This document shows, in pieces, positions 11,700 through 23,975 of a DNA stretch of 64,000 nucleotides. A program made the position numbers and the translations under genes. The DNA lies in NCBI GenBank assembly GCA_020726505.1, contig JAHLEZ010000010.1, positions 868,001 to 932,000 of the forward strand. Direction: 5' to 3'. How positions within the stretch are numbered: position 1 is the stretch's first letter; every line of letters begins with the position of its first letter. The notes beneath the pieces are model-generated. The model saw only the letters and a program-made list of their open reading frames with translations. It was not told where the DNA came from and ran no database searches. Origin of the DNA: Leptodontidium sp. MPI-SDFR-AT-0119. Lineage: Eukaryota; Ascomycota; Leotiomycetes; Helotiales; Leptodontidiaceae.

Positions 11700-12367
11700 C
11701 CTGCCACATCCCGATGACTCTGCGACCGTTACTTTATTGCCTATGGTGATACATTTGTTATTACTTACAATTGGTGTAAGATCCTACTTTGACGCTTGGC
11801 AGTTGATTAGGTTTGGGGTCTGATGGCGGGGTTAGAAAGGATGCAGCCAGCCGAGGGATGAAATTTTGATGTCCTTGTTGTTGGATGTAAACTTTCACGC
11901 GTCATGCTCTTGACGCGAGAAAACGTGACCTGATTAGTATTGATGTTGAAAGTAGGCAATGAAGTAGTTCTTCACAATTGCATAAACTGATGTATGAAAT
12001 CCAACCAAAAAAAATTCATAAGAGGCATCCTGGTTGCTTTGAAAAGCAGTCTGGCAATCACTTCACAGTAAATTCTTTAGCCCCACACAAGTCACCCTGA
12101 CACCACTTCACTATAATAAAGTCAGCTCCCAAAGGTGGCTAACGGTTCGTTCTCATTGAGTCTTTATCAACATTGAACGTTCAAAATGGCAAAATAGTAT
12201 TTTAATGTTCTTCTATTGCAGCAAATAGTATGTGGTCTCTGGACAATGCTGGGAGGGAGCCAATGCGACAGCACTCAATCCTGAAAGAATCCTATTGCAC
12301 TACTAAAATGGGTACCAGATCTAACTCATTCTCAGATAGGATACACTTGACAGCCAAGAGTCCTACT
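11700..12367. other. Intergenic region
   Basis: Promoter of the TQ-motif protein gene and 3' flank of the aldo/keto reductase. No gene, RNA or repeat stands out. Confidence 0.6.
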
Positions 12368-13592
12368 CTACTCGTCAAGAGCGGCAACTGTTGGATCCCA
12401 ACCGCTAACACTGTAGCTGTCGAAAGTAAAGCTTTTGATGTCCTCCTCGGTTAACTCGAAATCGTAGACCGTGGCATTGTCCACAATCCGGTTCGCAGTA
12501 ACACTCTTTGGAAGAGGCACAAATCCATGCTGCAGACTCCATCTGATGAGGATCTGAGCAGCACTCTTTCCGTATTTCTTGATCAAGGGCTGGAGATCTT
12601 TGTCATCGAGTCTCTGTCCGCGGACAAGAGGAGAATAGGCTTCAACGACGATGTTTCGCTTTTTGCACCATTCTGAAGGAAGAAATTTAGCTTGCTTGAT
12701 CCTTTCAAAGTTGCGAGATAGTCTGTTCTCAGTCATGAAGTGTGTAGCATACCAACAATGTCCGAGCGAGGAAGCCACGGGTGGATTTCCCATTGGCCAA
12801 CACTGATCACACCACCCTTTCCTTTGCCACCTTCTTCTTCAAGTTCTTTCATGTATTCCTCCATCTCGTCCAGATGTTTGACTCCATAGTTGCTGACACC
12901 AATACTGCGAACTTTTCCTTCCTCGACGGACTCGACAAGTGCTTTCCAGGCCGCCTTTCGGCCTTCTCGGCCACCGTAAGGAGCATGTATTAACATGAGA
13001 TCCAGATAGCCTAGACCGCTGTTTTTCAAGCTCAAGTCTACCTGGGCTTTCACGCCTTCCTGAGCCATAGAGAATATGAGTCAGTAGCTACTTTCATCGT
13101 ATACAAGGATGGGCGTCATTGTCCAAGGGGAACACAAGACATGCAGGCATGATACAGCCCACTTCAAGAAGCCGAACTTACATAGGTAAGTGCAGGCTGA
13201 TAGACCTTGCTGGTAAAGAACACTTCTTCACGCGGAATCCCAGACTCTCGGAGAGCTTTCCCAGCTGGGATTTCATTGCGGTACACGGCAGCACAATCGA
13301 CCTATTGGTTATTAGACAAATCACACCTTACTTTTCGGTCAGGAGAACCATACATGACGATATCCAGCTTTCAAAGCTTGTGTAACTACTCCACCACAGA
13401 TATTTGCTGGACTTTTGCCGAGGTCAGCCTTTTGAAACACTGAAATCTATCTTTACTTGCACTTGGTAGACCTGAGTGCTGTTAGTTGTATTTAAGATTG
13501 GCAGTGGTTAGGTTACCTACACCATATCCTAGGACCGGGATTTTGAAGCCAGAGTTCATTCGCAGCTTGGAGTTGATTGTGATGGCCGACAT
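12368..13592 (-). CDS. Aldo/keto reductase, 290 aa
   Basis: Six exons: 13521-13592, 13461-13471, 13354-13411, 13182-13301, 12753-13059, 12368-12672; total 291 codons with stop. The catalytic tetrad is Asp49 and Tyr54 (HVDCAAVY), Lys79 (FFTSKV) and His112 (LIHAP). The N-terminal GYGVYQVPA strand motif is assembled only if an 11-nt exon is used, followed by a GC-AG intron (13412-13460). The C-terminal PLPKSVTANRI segment is the usual NADP(H) 2'-phosphate contact. The enzyme should reduce aldehydes or ketones with NADPH in the cytosol; the substrate is unknown. The size (290 aa) is typical of the small 2,5-diketogluconate-reductase-like group. It is divergent from DOM34, with about 1 kb between the start codons. 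Confidence 0.92.
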
Positions 13593-14631
13593 TGTGTTAC
13601 TTTCAAAACGATACTTTATCAGTGAGTGCAAGAAGAGAATCAAAGACAGTCAAACTTGAAGGGAGATGGCATATATAAGAGAAGAGAGTTGGAAGGTGGG
13701 AGTGGGATTTGAAACCAGGATATATATGTGGATGACAGCCTGATCTGTGATGGAGGAGAACCCCCAAGGACTTACCTTAACCCCGAAAGTGGGTTCGAAT
13801 TGGCCAGATGCTGCTGGATTTAATGTAGTCTTGACAACGGAGATAACGAACGGGTTTCTAAAGATCATTTAATTAAATGATCATAAGGAATAATCTATTT
13901 GAGGAAAACATAACGTTGAAACTGGGTTGTAGCGCATAGCGGGGGAGAATGTTGCGTCATGTGATTGGTTAGAGGAGAAGTGGAAGTGAACTTTCAAGGC
14001 ATTGGATAGTGTCTACTGGGAGTTCTGAGCCTCGCTCGCCACTGTAGCCGAGAGAAATCTCTACCTAAATAGGTAGTACTCGTACTTGTATTTATTTTCA
14101 TTGCCTTACTTTCGATTAATTCGAGTGCTTCGTGTTCGGCCTACCTGGTCTCAAGTTCGGTAAGTTTTAAGGTTTTATTCTTACTACATAGGTAAGCTCC
14201 AAGTCACGTTCTATGATGTAAATTCATACCTATGTATTGCATAAGAAAGAAGAAAGAAGCTCTCTTATAGCATTATCTCGTGGCAAGACAAATTTATAGG
14301 TCTCGTAGCCCTGAACGGAGATAACCCACGTCCAGTCGTGCCTCTTTTCTTTCGGCACTATTTATGAATTGTGATTCTTCACGAGATTTACAAGCACTTG
14401 AAATATATTTCTGCACAAACGCTCACAAACTTACTAATATCTCGAAGCACCTACCCGGGTATTTGCCCCTCCAAATTACCCCACCACAAAGCTCTCCAAA
14501 TCCTTGGCGTGGAGTGCTGGACAAAACATTCACCACAAAGCTCCCGCATATATCGCAAAGCTTTATTTCGAATTCACAAGTGTTTTCACCAGCAATACTA
14601 AAGTCTATCTAAACCCCCTTGACACGACAAA
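13593..14631. other. Divergent promoter between aldo/keto reductase and DOM34
   Basis: No coding content. Short ORFs at 14364-14743 lie in the DOM34 leader and its first exon in other frames. Confidence 0.6.
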
Positions 14632-15865
14632 ATGCGCCTCATCAAGCAAAATATTGAGCGCGATGGCTCTGGAACCATCACCCTGTTCCCTGAAGAACCA
14701 GAAGACATGGTATTTCCTCCATTCTGGAACCTCCTTCCCATAACTAATCATTTGGCGATAGTGGCATGCCTACAATCTCATCGCGCCCACTGACCTCCTC
14801 CGCGCCAGCGCCATTCGTCGAGTAACGACAGAGTCTGCCACGGGTAGCACATCGTCCACACGAGTCCACATAACTCTACTCATTCGCGTCACATCTATCG
14901 ACTTTGATCCCCAAGCCGGACAGCTGCATGTTAGTGGACAAGTTGCAGAAGAGAACAAGTGGGTGAAGGTCGGCGCGTTCCATACCCTCGACCTCGAGCT
15001 ACAACGGAACTTCACTCTCGAAAAGAGTCAAGGATGGGATTCTGTGGCCCTGGACGTCGTAAGGGAAGCAGTCAGGCAGGACAAAGAGGGGACTGTGCCA
15101 GCTGTGGTTATGCAAGAGGGCATGGCGAACATCTGTCTCATCACTGAGCATCAAACTATATTGAAGCAAAGGGTCGAGATTGTCATACCGAAGAAGAGAT
15201 CAGGCAGGGCAGGGGATCATGACAAAGGCTTGATGAAATTCTACGAGACAACACTAGAAACATTGAAACGGCACGTCGATATCACACAACCGAGGCCTCT
15301 ATTACTCGCAAGTCCCGGATTCACAGCTGCGGGATTTCAGAAGTATATCATTGATGAAGCTACAAGGAAGGCAGAGAAAGCGGTATTGGCAAACAAGAGC
15401 AATTTTGTGGTTGTCCATTCAAGTTCAGGGCATCTTCACAGCTTGAATGAAGTTCTGAAAAGTCCCGAAGTGCTGGCGAAATTGAAGGACACCAAATATT
15501 CGAGAGAAACCAGATTTATGGACGATTTCATGGCGATGCTTCGAAATGACGATGGAAGAGCATGGTATGGGCCGACGGAAGTAGAGCAAGCTGTTGATAA
15601 AGGCGCAGTCGGACGTGGTGGTGGAGTCTTGCTCATTAGCAATGCTCTTTTCCGGAGTCAGGAAATCGGTACTCGGAAACGATGGGTGGCCTTGGTTGAT
15701 AAGGTTAAGGAGGAAGGAGGAGAGGCGAGGGTGCTCAGCAGTGATCATGAAAGTGGGAAGAGGTTAGAGGGTCTGGGCGGAATTGCTGCCATCCTCACGT
15801 TTCCATTAGAGGATCTTGACGAAGAAGGTCATGAGGATGTTGCTGGTGATCAGGAGTCAATATGA
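14632..15865 (+). CDS. DOM34: Pelota/Dom34 ribosome rescue factor, 393 aa
   Basis: Two exons, 14632-14709 and 14762-15865, with a 52-nt intron. The N-terminus MRLIKQNIERDGSGTITL and the PEEPEDMWHAYNLI segment are the diagnostic Dom34 Sm-like domain 1. The eRF1-like domain 2 (about 130-265) contains SPGFTAAGF and lacks the GGQ peptide-release motif of eRF1, as expected. Domain 3 (about 270-380) holds the WYGPTEVEQAVDKGAV motif. Dom34 with Hbs1 binds the empty A site of stalled ribosomes and splits them in no-go and non-stop mRNA decay. The length fits the family. The C-terminal acidic tail is present. Confidence 0.95.
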
Positions 15866-16130
15866 ATCTCACGTTCGCCTTGGCACAGCAGTAAAGTGAG
15901 CAAGTCAAATTCTAGGATAAACAAGATCGTCAGGCGAATTAAACTTCATCAGCACAGCAACGCTCTTTCCTGTTTGGAGATCAGTAGCTAGAGCATTTCT
16001 CACCAAGGGAAACCACGAAAAGAACATCAATCAACCTTGGAATGCGTATCCTAGGTTTCTTTCGATTGTCACAAATAGTTTACAGGAGATCGAGTAAATA
16101 TATTATTGCCTCGAGGCTATATTCATCAAC

Positions 16131-18881
16131 ATGGATAACACGAATCCAATGTCACCCGCACCCGAGAGACCATTTCTTGCACAAGTCCAGCGATGCCCCG
16201 AGGATATTCAAGACGAAGCGACATTCCGAGCTGCTTCAATTTTCAGAAGCTGGGAGAGACTACAGAATATCCTTGATATCCATCAGCTGACAATTTCGAG
16301 TCGATGGTCCCGGAAAAGTACAGGGCTGAAGAAAGATATTCTTGTGGAAGCATGGCCTGATATCCCTCTTATGCACCGCCCAGACTTCGCCTTATTCCAC
16401 CCTTTCAATCTATTGCAAGAGGCGATCACGGATGCGAAAGACTTAGCTGCTTCCAAGTGGCCATATATCAACTTGGAGGATTTGTTGAAAGGAAAATTTT
16501 TGCCGGTGTTCATGGAGGCTCGAGCCCGTAATCCTCCAAGAGTCTTTGCTCGCTCGGATCTTGAGGGGACTGTTGTCAACAGAGTCATGCAAGTTTACCC
16601 ATTCCACATCTTCTCGATACAGGCATCTTAAATGTGCCAATTCAAGGTTATGACATTCACGTGCTAATTTTTAATGGGCACAGGAGCTCATTTTCTGTCA
16701 GCACTTGTCCGGGTCATTCAATGTACGTGGATCGATCTATTCTTATTAGCGCCTTCTATACGTGCGTTGTGTTTCAACCATATTATCATAATTCCTGGAT
16801 TGCACGGGACTTTTAGCTAACTTCATGATAGATCACTTGCCGGGGACAGTGTCGGTACCTATGGCAATGTGGTCTCCTTGGTGGGCAACGCAGACGCACA
16901 GGATCGCTTGAAATACGCAGTTGATTACACGATATCAGAGGGGCTTCTGGTTCTTGAGATACAGCAAAAAGTGTTGCAGTTTCTTGAAAGTTGCTGCGAA
17001 GGCATTTTGCACGATCGGCCATTGCCGGATCCCAATGAAGGCTGGACGACGGTGAACGATATGAACAAAAGTGCCCCATATCGTGCTCCGATGTCCTTCG
17101 ACTTCCGCCAACTAATATCCCTTCTTGGGGCCAGACTTACGATGACTGCAGGTATGTCTCCGCACCACAATTCACTAGTTGTATCAAACACCAACTGAAC
17201 CTCTTAGACCATCTTTGGGATCTAAGGATAGATCCATCGTACTTTCTCGAAACCATCACAGCATATGAAGCTTCGACAGAGGAGGCGATATATGATTCCC
17301 AAGGTCAATCAGACCCGGCGGCCGAAACCCAGGATCACTGGGATAATTGTGCTGGTTTTATTGCAGAAAGTGCATATTGCAATGTCATTATGGCCTCGAT
17401 CTGCTTCGAAATGTCCGACAGGTTGCAGAATACATATGGAAATAGGCCAAAGATCGGCCAAATCCCAAGCCAATCATCAGACCATTTTGGTTTGCTGGAA
17501 GGGATGCTACGTTTACGGCACACCTTGGTCGTACTATACGAAAGTGAGTGTTTACTCGCTGATGCTATACCTGGAAGAGAATCTGACTCCGATGTTCCTC
17601 CAGTTGCTGTTGATTCGCTGTCACGTTGTCTACCAACGGAGAGGACTTTCCGTAAATATTTTGTCAAAGACAGCAGTGGTACAACACTCAGACTGGTATG
17701 GACACGCCCTTCAGAAAGGACGCACGATAGGTTGTTCGCATTATTATCCGCATTTGTTTTCGTTGAGGAAGGACTGGAGTCACAAATGGGGAGAAAAAAT
17801 CTGCTAGTCGAAATCGAGAGGTTATTGGAAAGTGACCCAAGCGAGAAAATGAGGTTATCTCCGAGGTTGCTTATGATGATCAGCGATGCGGGATTCTATC
17901 TAAGTGCCGTTGAAGCAATAGATCTAGTGCAGCCTTCTGTACCCACCGTCTACGCTGAGATGGAAACCGACGAGGGAAAAGAAGGGGATGCTTCGACCCT
18001 ACTTTCGCGGGAGGTCGCGATTGAACTCCGGCGTCACACTCAATTCAAGGGTCAGTCTATCCCAGCGCTACAATTTCTACATTATATAATGCTATTACCG
18101 TATCACTATTGTATGTGTAGAGGCTGATCGACTACTAGATGACGTGCAGGGAATGTCATATGAGGGTTTTGGTCCCCCAAATAGCGGCAGATTTGACTAT
18201 CCTTGTTGGAAGACTAGAACACTACAGAGCATTGATCAGATGCGACGAGCTGAAAAATGTTTAGACGAGTACTGGGAGATGTTTGATCACAATTTTCACT
18301 CCTCGTGTAGCAAGTCAATTCATGATTACGACCCTCAAGTTTTCAAGTGCCGACAAATCAACCGGCAACACGAGCCTAAACCAAAGCATAAGACCAAAGA
18401 TTCAGGTGTCGCACTCGATGATATTGACACAGCCCTGGCTCAGCTGGACAAACCAAAAGAAAGCGACGAAGCGGCAGGAGTCTTGTTTTCCGAGACCAAC
18501 TTGCACACGAATGGCACAATGCCGATCCAAGACTTCCTTGCCATACATCCGGCACATTTTACGTTCACGGAACGCTCTTTGAAGGTTTTCCGAAAGATGT
18601 TCTCAACGCCATCTCCCGATCCTCCAGGAGAAATCAAATGGAAGGATTTCCTCAACGCTATGGTGGACTCTGGATTTCAAATCACTAAACAGTATGGTTC
18701 TCTTTGGCTCTTCACACCGGTTTCCCTTGGTGCGGAGAAGAGCATCTTCCTCCAAGAGCCACCACTTGAGTATGATGCTAGGTCAGGAGTTTTGCAGATG
18801 GATTTCAAGATTGCACAGCGGTTAGCGAGACGTCTGAATTATGCTTATGGCTGGGATGAAAGCTGGTTTACTCAGAAATGA
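16131..18881 (+). CDS. Fungal 'ipa'-type protein of unknown function, 806 aa
   Basis: Five exons: 16131-16588, 16684-16722, 16832-17151, 17208-18050, 18121-18881; 807 codons with stop. The frame closes only if the first intron uses a GC donor (GCAAGT at 16589) with a TGCTAAT branch point before its CAG acceptor. The N-terminal half has AWPDIPLMHRPDF and a segment around VLEIQQKVLQFLESCCEGILHD, which I recall from a large, expanded family of Pezizomycotina proteins often named 'ipa protein' in databases. No enzyme motif is seen there. The last about 80 residues form a compact module (GSLWLFTP, then a basic RLARRLNYAYGW helix) that resembles a HicA-like double-stranded RNA-binding fold. Function unknown. 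The start ATG at 16131 is supported by family-like N-terminal length. Confidence 0.82.
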
Positions 18882-19563
18882 ATGCTCATCGCTCTGCGAA
18901 AGTGGCTAGTAATGGGGCCGCGTATTTTATAATAGGATGAGGGTAGAATTGCATGGTCAACGAGAAAGTATAGGCTTATTCACGCATGTAGTGGAAGACA
19001 GGGAAAGGCATCCAAATACAATTTTCCCCATTAGATTCTGAGCTTGTTGTTATCTAACTCGCTTAAGTCCAAGCCCTAAGGTTACCCCTCCCGGCAAGGC
19101 CCCCTGAAGTCCTCAGTAGACCCAGAAGCTTTGAAGCTTACTTCGTCATTACAAGCTAACTAAAAGCTAGTGCTGCCGGGTGATCTAGTCATTGAAAGAT
19201 TTTAATCCCTTCTCATATTGAGTAAAACGGGGAGGGACCTCGCTTGCACCCCCTCTTCAAGTTGGCGAGCTCATCCTCCCCCTATTCCAGACACGTGCAT
19301 ATCATATAACTTGTTGCATTCGTGGAAAGTTGAATATTGTGGTAAGTCAATCAGTGCTTGAGAAGAAGTTTGTTTGTTTGAAGAACTTTGGTCAGTAGGG
19401 ATATCTGCTCTGTGGATCTTTACCCCATTTTGCTTGGTAGCTCATGTCAAAAGTGGGGTTCACTTACAGTTTGTAGCACTGTGAGCATAAACTCTGCGTC
19501 TTGGTCACATTTCATATCTAAGTAATCCACTCTATTAAAACCGAAGTTACCATATTGCTCAAA
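18882..19563. other. Intergenic region
   Basis: 3' flank of the ipa-type gene and promoter of the acyltransferase-like gene, both on the plus strand. No gene seen. Confidence 0.6.
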
Positions 19564-20802
19564 ATGCCATCTAAGGACCAAGAATTTGAAACCCCGGAGA
19601 TTATTGAGCTGTCCGGCTCGCCGAGGGAGGTAAGTAAATGCATACATCAACCTAAACTTTATCACTACTAACGCATCTCAGATAGGACTCAAGCATGGCC
19701 GTCTCCTCGCTCCCAAAATCCGCAGCCAGATCAAAGTCTACGAAGCCATGTTCGCGCAAACATCTAACCTAAGCTGGACCGACGTTCGCTCTATAGCCCA
19801 AGAGTACAGCACCACCATCCAGCACCTGACCCCCGATCTGCACGTCGAGATGGCTGCTGTTGCCGAAGGTGCTAATCTTGACCTTCTGGATATCGTGGCG
19901 TTAAATTGTAGGAGTGAGATTGCGCTGGGGCTGTTCTCGGATGGGTGTACGAGTCTAGGATGGATGAGGGCGGGTGGTGATGAGGTCTTCCTCGCGCAGA
20001 ATTGGGATTGGACGAGGAGGGTTAAGGGGAATCTGGTTATAATGTCTATTGAGCAGGTGGGGAAACCGAAGATTTGGATGATTACTGAGGTGAGATCTCC
20101 TTTTGCAATTCTGTTTAGAATCAATGCCTGCTGCTTAGGGGAAAAGGGTGGAGGATGCTGACTGGAAAAATACAGGCTGGTATCGTAGGCAAAATTGGCT
20201 TCAACTCCTCGTCGGTAGGCACGAATCTGAATGCTATCCGTGCGAGGCCTACGGATGCAAAGAAATTACCTATTCACGTAGCTTTGCGCCTGTGTCTCGA
20301 ATCTGAGACGACAATTGCTGCGATCGCCAAACTCGAGTCTCTCGGTGGCATTGCTTCATCTGCACATATTCTCCTCGCGGACCCAAAAGGTCCAATAAGT
20401 CTTGAACTCTCCCCCAAAGGCGATATCCACATCCCACCCAGCTCTAAAGGTGTAGTGTGCCACACGAACCATTTCCTTCAGAACCGCTACGTGGATGAAC
20501 CTCCCTGGTTGAGCGGGAGTCCGATCCGACTCGCTCGGATACAGGAATTAACGGACGAGTTGGCTAGCGGTGGGAAGAAAATTGATGCGGATGTATTGAG
20601 GAAGAGGGTCTTCTCGGATGGGTTTAATGCGCCGCAAGCTATTTGCTGCCAAGAGGATCCGAAGAGACCGGTTGAGACGAGGAGTAGTACGCTTTTTAAT
20701 ATTGTGATGAAGTTTGTTGCGGGGGAGGAGCCAAGTGCGGAGGTCGTTTGGGGGAGGCCTGGGAGTGGTGAGGAGGGAGGGGTTTTGAAGATGCCTTGGT
20801 GA
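19564..20802 (+). CDS. Isopenicillin-N acyltransferase-like Ntn hydrolase (peptidase family C45), 366 aa
   Basis: Three exons: 19564-19629, 19682-20089, 20176-20802. The hallmark is the self-cleavage site SDGCTS, with Gly110-Cys111; cleavage frees Cys111 as the nucleophile of the beta subunit. The proenzyme length (366 aa) and site position match penicillin acyltransferase (357 aa, Gly102-Cys103). QNWDW, following the nucleophile by about 20 residues, is the family's oxyanion-region motif. Homologues outside penicillin producers (IAT-like or 'ial' genes) have no assigned substrate. The C-terminus (LKMPW) lacks a PTS1-type peroxisomal tripeptide, unlike the penicillin enzyme, so it is probably cytosolic. 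No NRPS or isopenicillin-N synthase gene is in this window, so a role in beta-lactam synthesis is not supported. Confidence 0.9.
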
Positions 20803-21059
20803 TGGTGTGGGACTGCTGTGCTGTGCTGTATAGTAGCTTGCTGCGGACTCTGGAAAGAGAGGAAATATATTGAAAAATCTAAAGCTGTTTTTGGTATTGC
20901 TACTACGAAAGGAAATAAATAGAGTAACCTCGTAACTCATGATATCATGAACGTTGGCCGAACGTCAAGGAGTGACGAAAAAGAAAGAAAACCCCGTCAT
21001 CCCCAGAATTCCACGTCTACATTCACATTTAAATATCCAGCTCATCCTAACAAGCTAAT

Positions 21060-21804
21060 CTAAGCGAGACCAAGAACTCCCAAGAACAAGGCACCGAATA
21101 CACCGGCCGCTTTGACACTGTTGGCGCTGGCAGCGCTGGTATCAGTAGGGCTGGCAGCTGCTGAAGTTAAGCTGGCTAAAGAAGATGATGCTGAAGCAAT
21201 ACGCTCTGAGCTGGAAGCTGATAGGCCAGTGAGGACTGAAGAGAGAGACGCTGTGGCGCTGGAAGCAGATCCCGTGATGGCAGGAGTGCTGGTGCTTTGC
21301 GTGCCGGTGAGGGTTGTGAGAACTCCGCCTGCTCCTGTAGTTGAGGATCCGCTGACACTGGCGGTGGGAGATCCGGTCATGCTAACGTAGGACGTTCTTG
21401 AGAATGAGCAGGAGCGGACTAGGTCATTGACATCTGTAGAATTGGATTAGTCGTGAGGTTCTGCCTGAATGTGGGAAGATGAAGAGCAGTACCATTGTCA
21501 GCGCCGTCGTTGCGGTCGAAGTTCGCGACACATGCTTCACAGGCTGGGATCTCGGCTGCTGCGTTGGCACTGGAACAGACGCAGTTGATGAAGTTCCTGT
21601 CGCGATCGTCGTTCTGGCGGTCACAGGTTTGGGTCAGAGTAATAACGCTAAGCGGTGTTAGTTACTTGCTTCACGTTATCTTGTGAGGGACACTGACTTT
21701 GCACAGACGGCTCGGCATTGGGATGGGACATCATTGTTGTCGATATCTTGAGCTGTCACGTAGCTCGAGAGAAGGGCGAGGACAGAGACCTTGATGAGTT
21801 GCAT
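21060..21804 (-). CDS. Secreted 8-cysteine Ser/Thr-rich GPI-type protein, 211 aa
   Basis: Three exons: 21698-21804, 21493-21647, 21060-21433. There is a clear signal peptide (MQLIKVSVLALLSSYVTAQ), then about 80 residues with eight cysteines spaced C-x3-C...C...C-x-C...C-x2-C...C, including INCVCSS and IPACEACVA. The rest is Ser/Thr/Ala-rich, ending in a short hydrophobic tail (AAGVFGALFLGVLGLA) typical of GPI addition. The pattern recalls CFEM domains, but the conserved heme-binding Asp region and the C-x3-C near the end do not fit well, so I prefer '8-Cys GPI protein, CFEM-like'. It is probably anchored in the plasma membrane or cell wall; function unknown. Confidence 0.85.
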
Positions 21805-22876
21805 GATGATTGATAGAGTTGGGATTGAGTTCGAAAGGAGATGTCGAGGAAGACTGTGGCTGTTGAAATGATACTTTTAACTATTGTGAGGACTTTGGGC
21901 TTCTTATATTAATTCGCTAATGCCAAGTGATCAAAATACTTCCCGAAGATTCTGAGTTTTGCAAGTCAACAAACAAGAATTTCTTTCCCGAGTGCACGCG
22001 ACAGAGGAAATAAAGTCTGAGCCACTGATACAACGTCACGGCTTTTGTCCACTCAAGACCCAAGACTCTAATTAAAGATCTCTGCCAGTTAAAACTACTC
22101 CACCCAGACCTCCCCGATATCCTCCCAAAAGTTCGGGTGCGGGACAATAGAGAGGCTCGATTTTAGACACCCGACTAAGTACCGGGCACAGCCGTGCTAG
22201 CCGACTTTCCATGATCCATAGAAGCCGTTTAGTAATGCTTCGGGGCATGCGGAGTATGCTTAAAAACGCACGGCAATTTGCTGAGTAGATTGGAGGTGGA
22301 GAAGGGCCAAGAGGGACCACGTCGAGGGTAGCTGAGGCCAAGGCTGCTGGTTTCTGGTGGCCTTCTTGTTTTTCAGATGGCAGTTGACAACCTCGTCATT
22401 AGAACGAGGCTATGACGCGGATGGGCTTCTTGGCTGAGATCTGCAAACGATGGACAAATGAATTGAGGAACACAGTTTAGCAACTCCTTGGCGAGAAGAG
22501 TTGTATCCTTGGCGGGAATAAATCTAGAACTGTATGTTATGCCTGCGTCATGTGATGGATGTTTGGATGGTTCGTGAGGCTCGTAAGTGGGGAGCTCAGT
22601 GGGGAGAAGGATTGAGGCATAGCCACGATCTTGATACGAACTGGTACTTGTACAGCTGAAAATTTTGTGCTGAAACATCGCTAGATGCAATCTTTTGCTG
22701 ATGGAGAAAAGAATTGAGAGGCACACCGCTACAAAGTCCGAAATTATCGCGAGAAAAATATCTGACAGAGACAGAATGGGATGAAATTTTCTTTGGCCCG
22801 CTTGAGAAAGCCAGTCAAGACTGGGCCACTGAAATATCATACAGGAATACTTCGTGTGCTAAAAATCTGAGTCAAC
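21805..22876. other. Intergenic region
   Basis: Promoter of the 8-Cys protein gene and 3' flank of HTD2, both on the minus strand. A 155-codon minus-strand open frame at 22373-22840 has no recognisable content or good start and is not called. Confidence 0.55.
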
Positions 22877-23975
22877 TCAAAAGCTTTCGATGGTTCCTTG
22901 CATCGATACCTGACCATAGCTATCCACAATCTTTACCTCTGTAATCTTCTGCACCTCCTCGCCCATGATGATCCTGTACGGTTCACCTGCATACAGTGGA
23001 TTCGTCGCCCGGTACGTAATCTTCTTGGGTGTGGCATCACCACCTTGAAGATCTCTCCAGAAGTTGAGCATATTGATCAAGTTCAATGGCCCGTGGACGA
23101 CAAGTCCGCGGTGACCCTCGACTTCTCGACACCATTCTTTAGAGTAATGGATCTTGTGGCCGTTGAAAGTCATGGCTGAGAAGCGGAAGAGCGTGACATC
23201 TGTTTGGCAGAAGTCTCGTACGTGTTTGCCTTCCGGAAATGGTACCACCTCTGGCTGGCGCGCTGGAGGTTGAGGCTTTGTGATCTCTTCTCGGAAAACC
23301 CAATTTCTGGCAGAATATTGTTAGTAACTCATGCTGGCAGAAGCAAGCAAGCATTTCATGACATCCATCGCATCAAGGCTCCAAACTCGCATCGAACCCC
23401 TACCTCTTATCAAGCAAGGCCACGCCACGTTCATTCTGGAACTTCTTCTCCACGCTCACAATGATCATTTCATTTCCCGCTCTCGACTTCTTCGAGTAAG
23501 ATGAAATCAGCTTCGTCGTCTCGGTGACTTCTTGCCCAACTCTCAACTTATTCTCTTTCACCCATTCCAATTCTCCACCAGCCCACATCCGCCTCGTGTA
23601 GGGACTCGGCGGATTGAACGTTGTATCTGTGCCATCGCGTCCGAGATCCTCTTCAACTTGTGCTGGTGTGAAGTAGGCTAAATGATAACCAGCTGGCAGA
23701 GGGGTGCCGTTCTTCGGTAAGATCTTCGAGAGCTCGGGACGTGACAAGGTCGCGGAGAATCGCTGGAGCTGGTTCGCGTCTAGCAATTGAGTCTGGGCAT
23801 AGGGAGGGTTGGCTTGCGATTCCGAGTAGAATTCAGATGCAATCGCCTTTGCATCCGGCTGGGAGCTGTAGAGACGACGGGAGATCAGGTGTCTGGCAAG
23901 AAGACATGCGGCAGATCTTGAGCTCGAGCTCAAGCTCAAGGTCAGTCGGCCGAGGGAACGAAGAGTCGGGGACAT
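22877..23975 (-). CDS. HTD2: Mitochondrial 3-hydroxyacyl-thioester dehydratase (HTD2-type), 333 aa
   Basis: Two exons, 23404-23975 and 22877-23306, with a 97-nt intron. The first about 40 residues are Arg/Ser/Leu-rich with no acids (MSPTLRSLGRLTLSLSSSSR), a typical mitochondrial presequence. The C-terminal hotdog domain has DVTLFRFSAMTFNGHKIHYS and GLVVHGPL, the catalytic and core motifs of MaoC/HTD2 dehydratases. The N-terminal domain with WAGGELEW is also family-like. HTD2 removes water from 3-hydroxyacyl-ACP in mitochondrial type II fatty acid synthesis, which feeds lipoate formation and respiratory complex assembly. Confidence 0.92.

Noticed and set aside
19564..20802. Part of a penicillin biosynthetic cluster
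   Set aside because: No NRPS or isopenicillin-N synthase gene in the window.
22373..22840. 155-codon minus-strand ORF with a hydrophobic stretch
   Set aside because: Composition looks random and no splice partners or motif were found.
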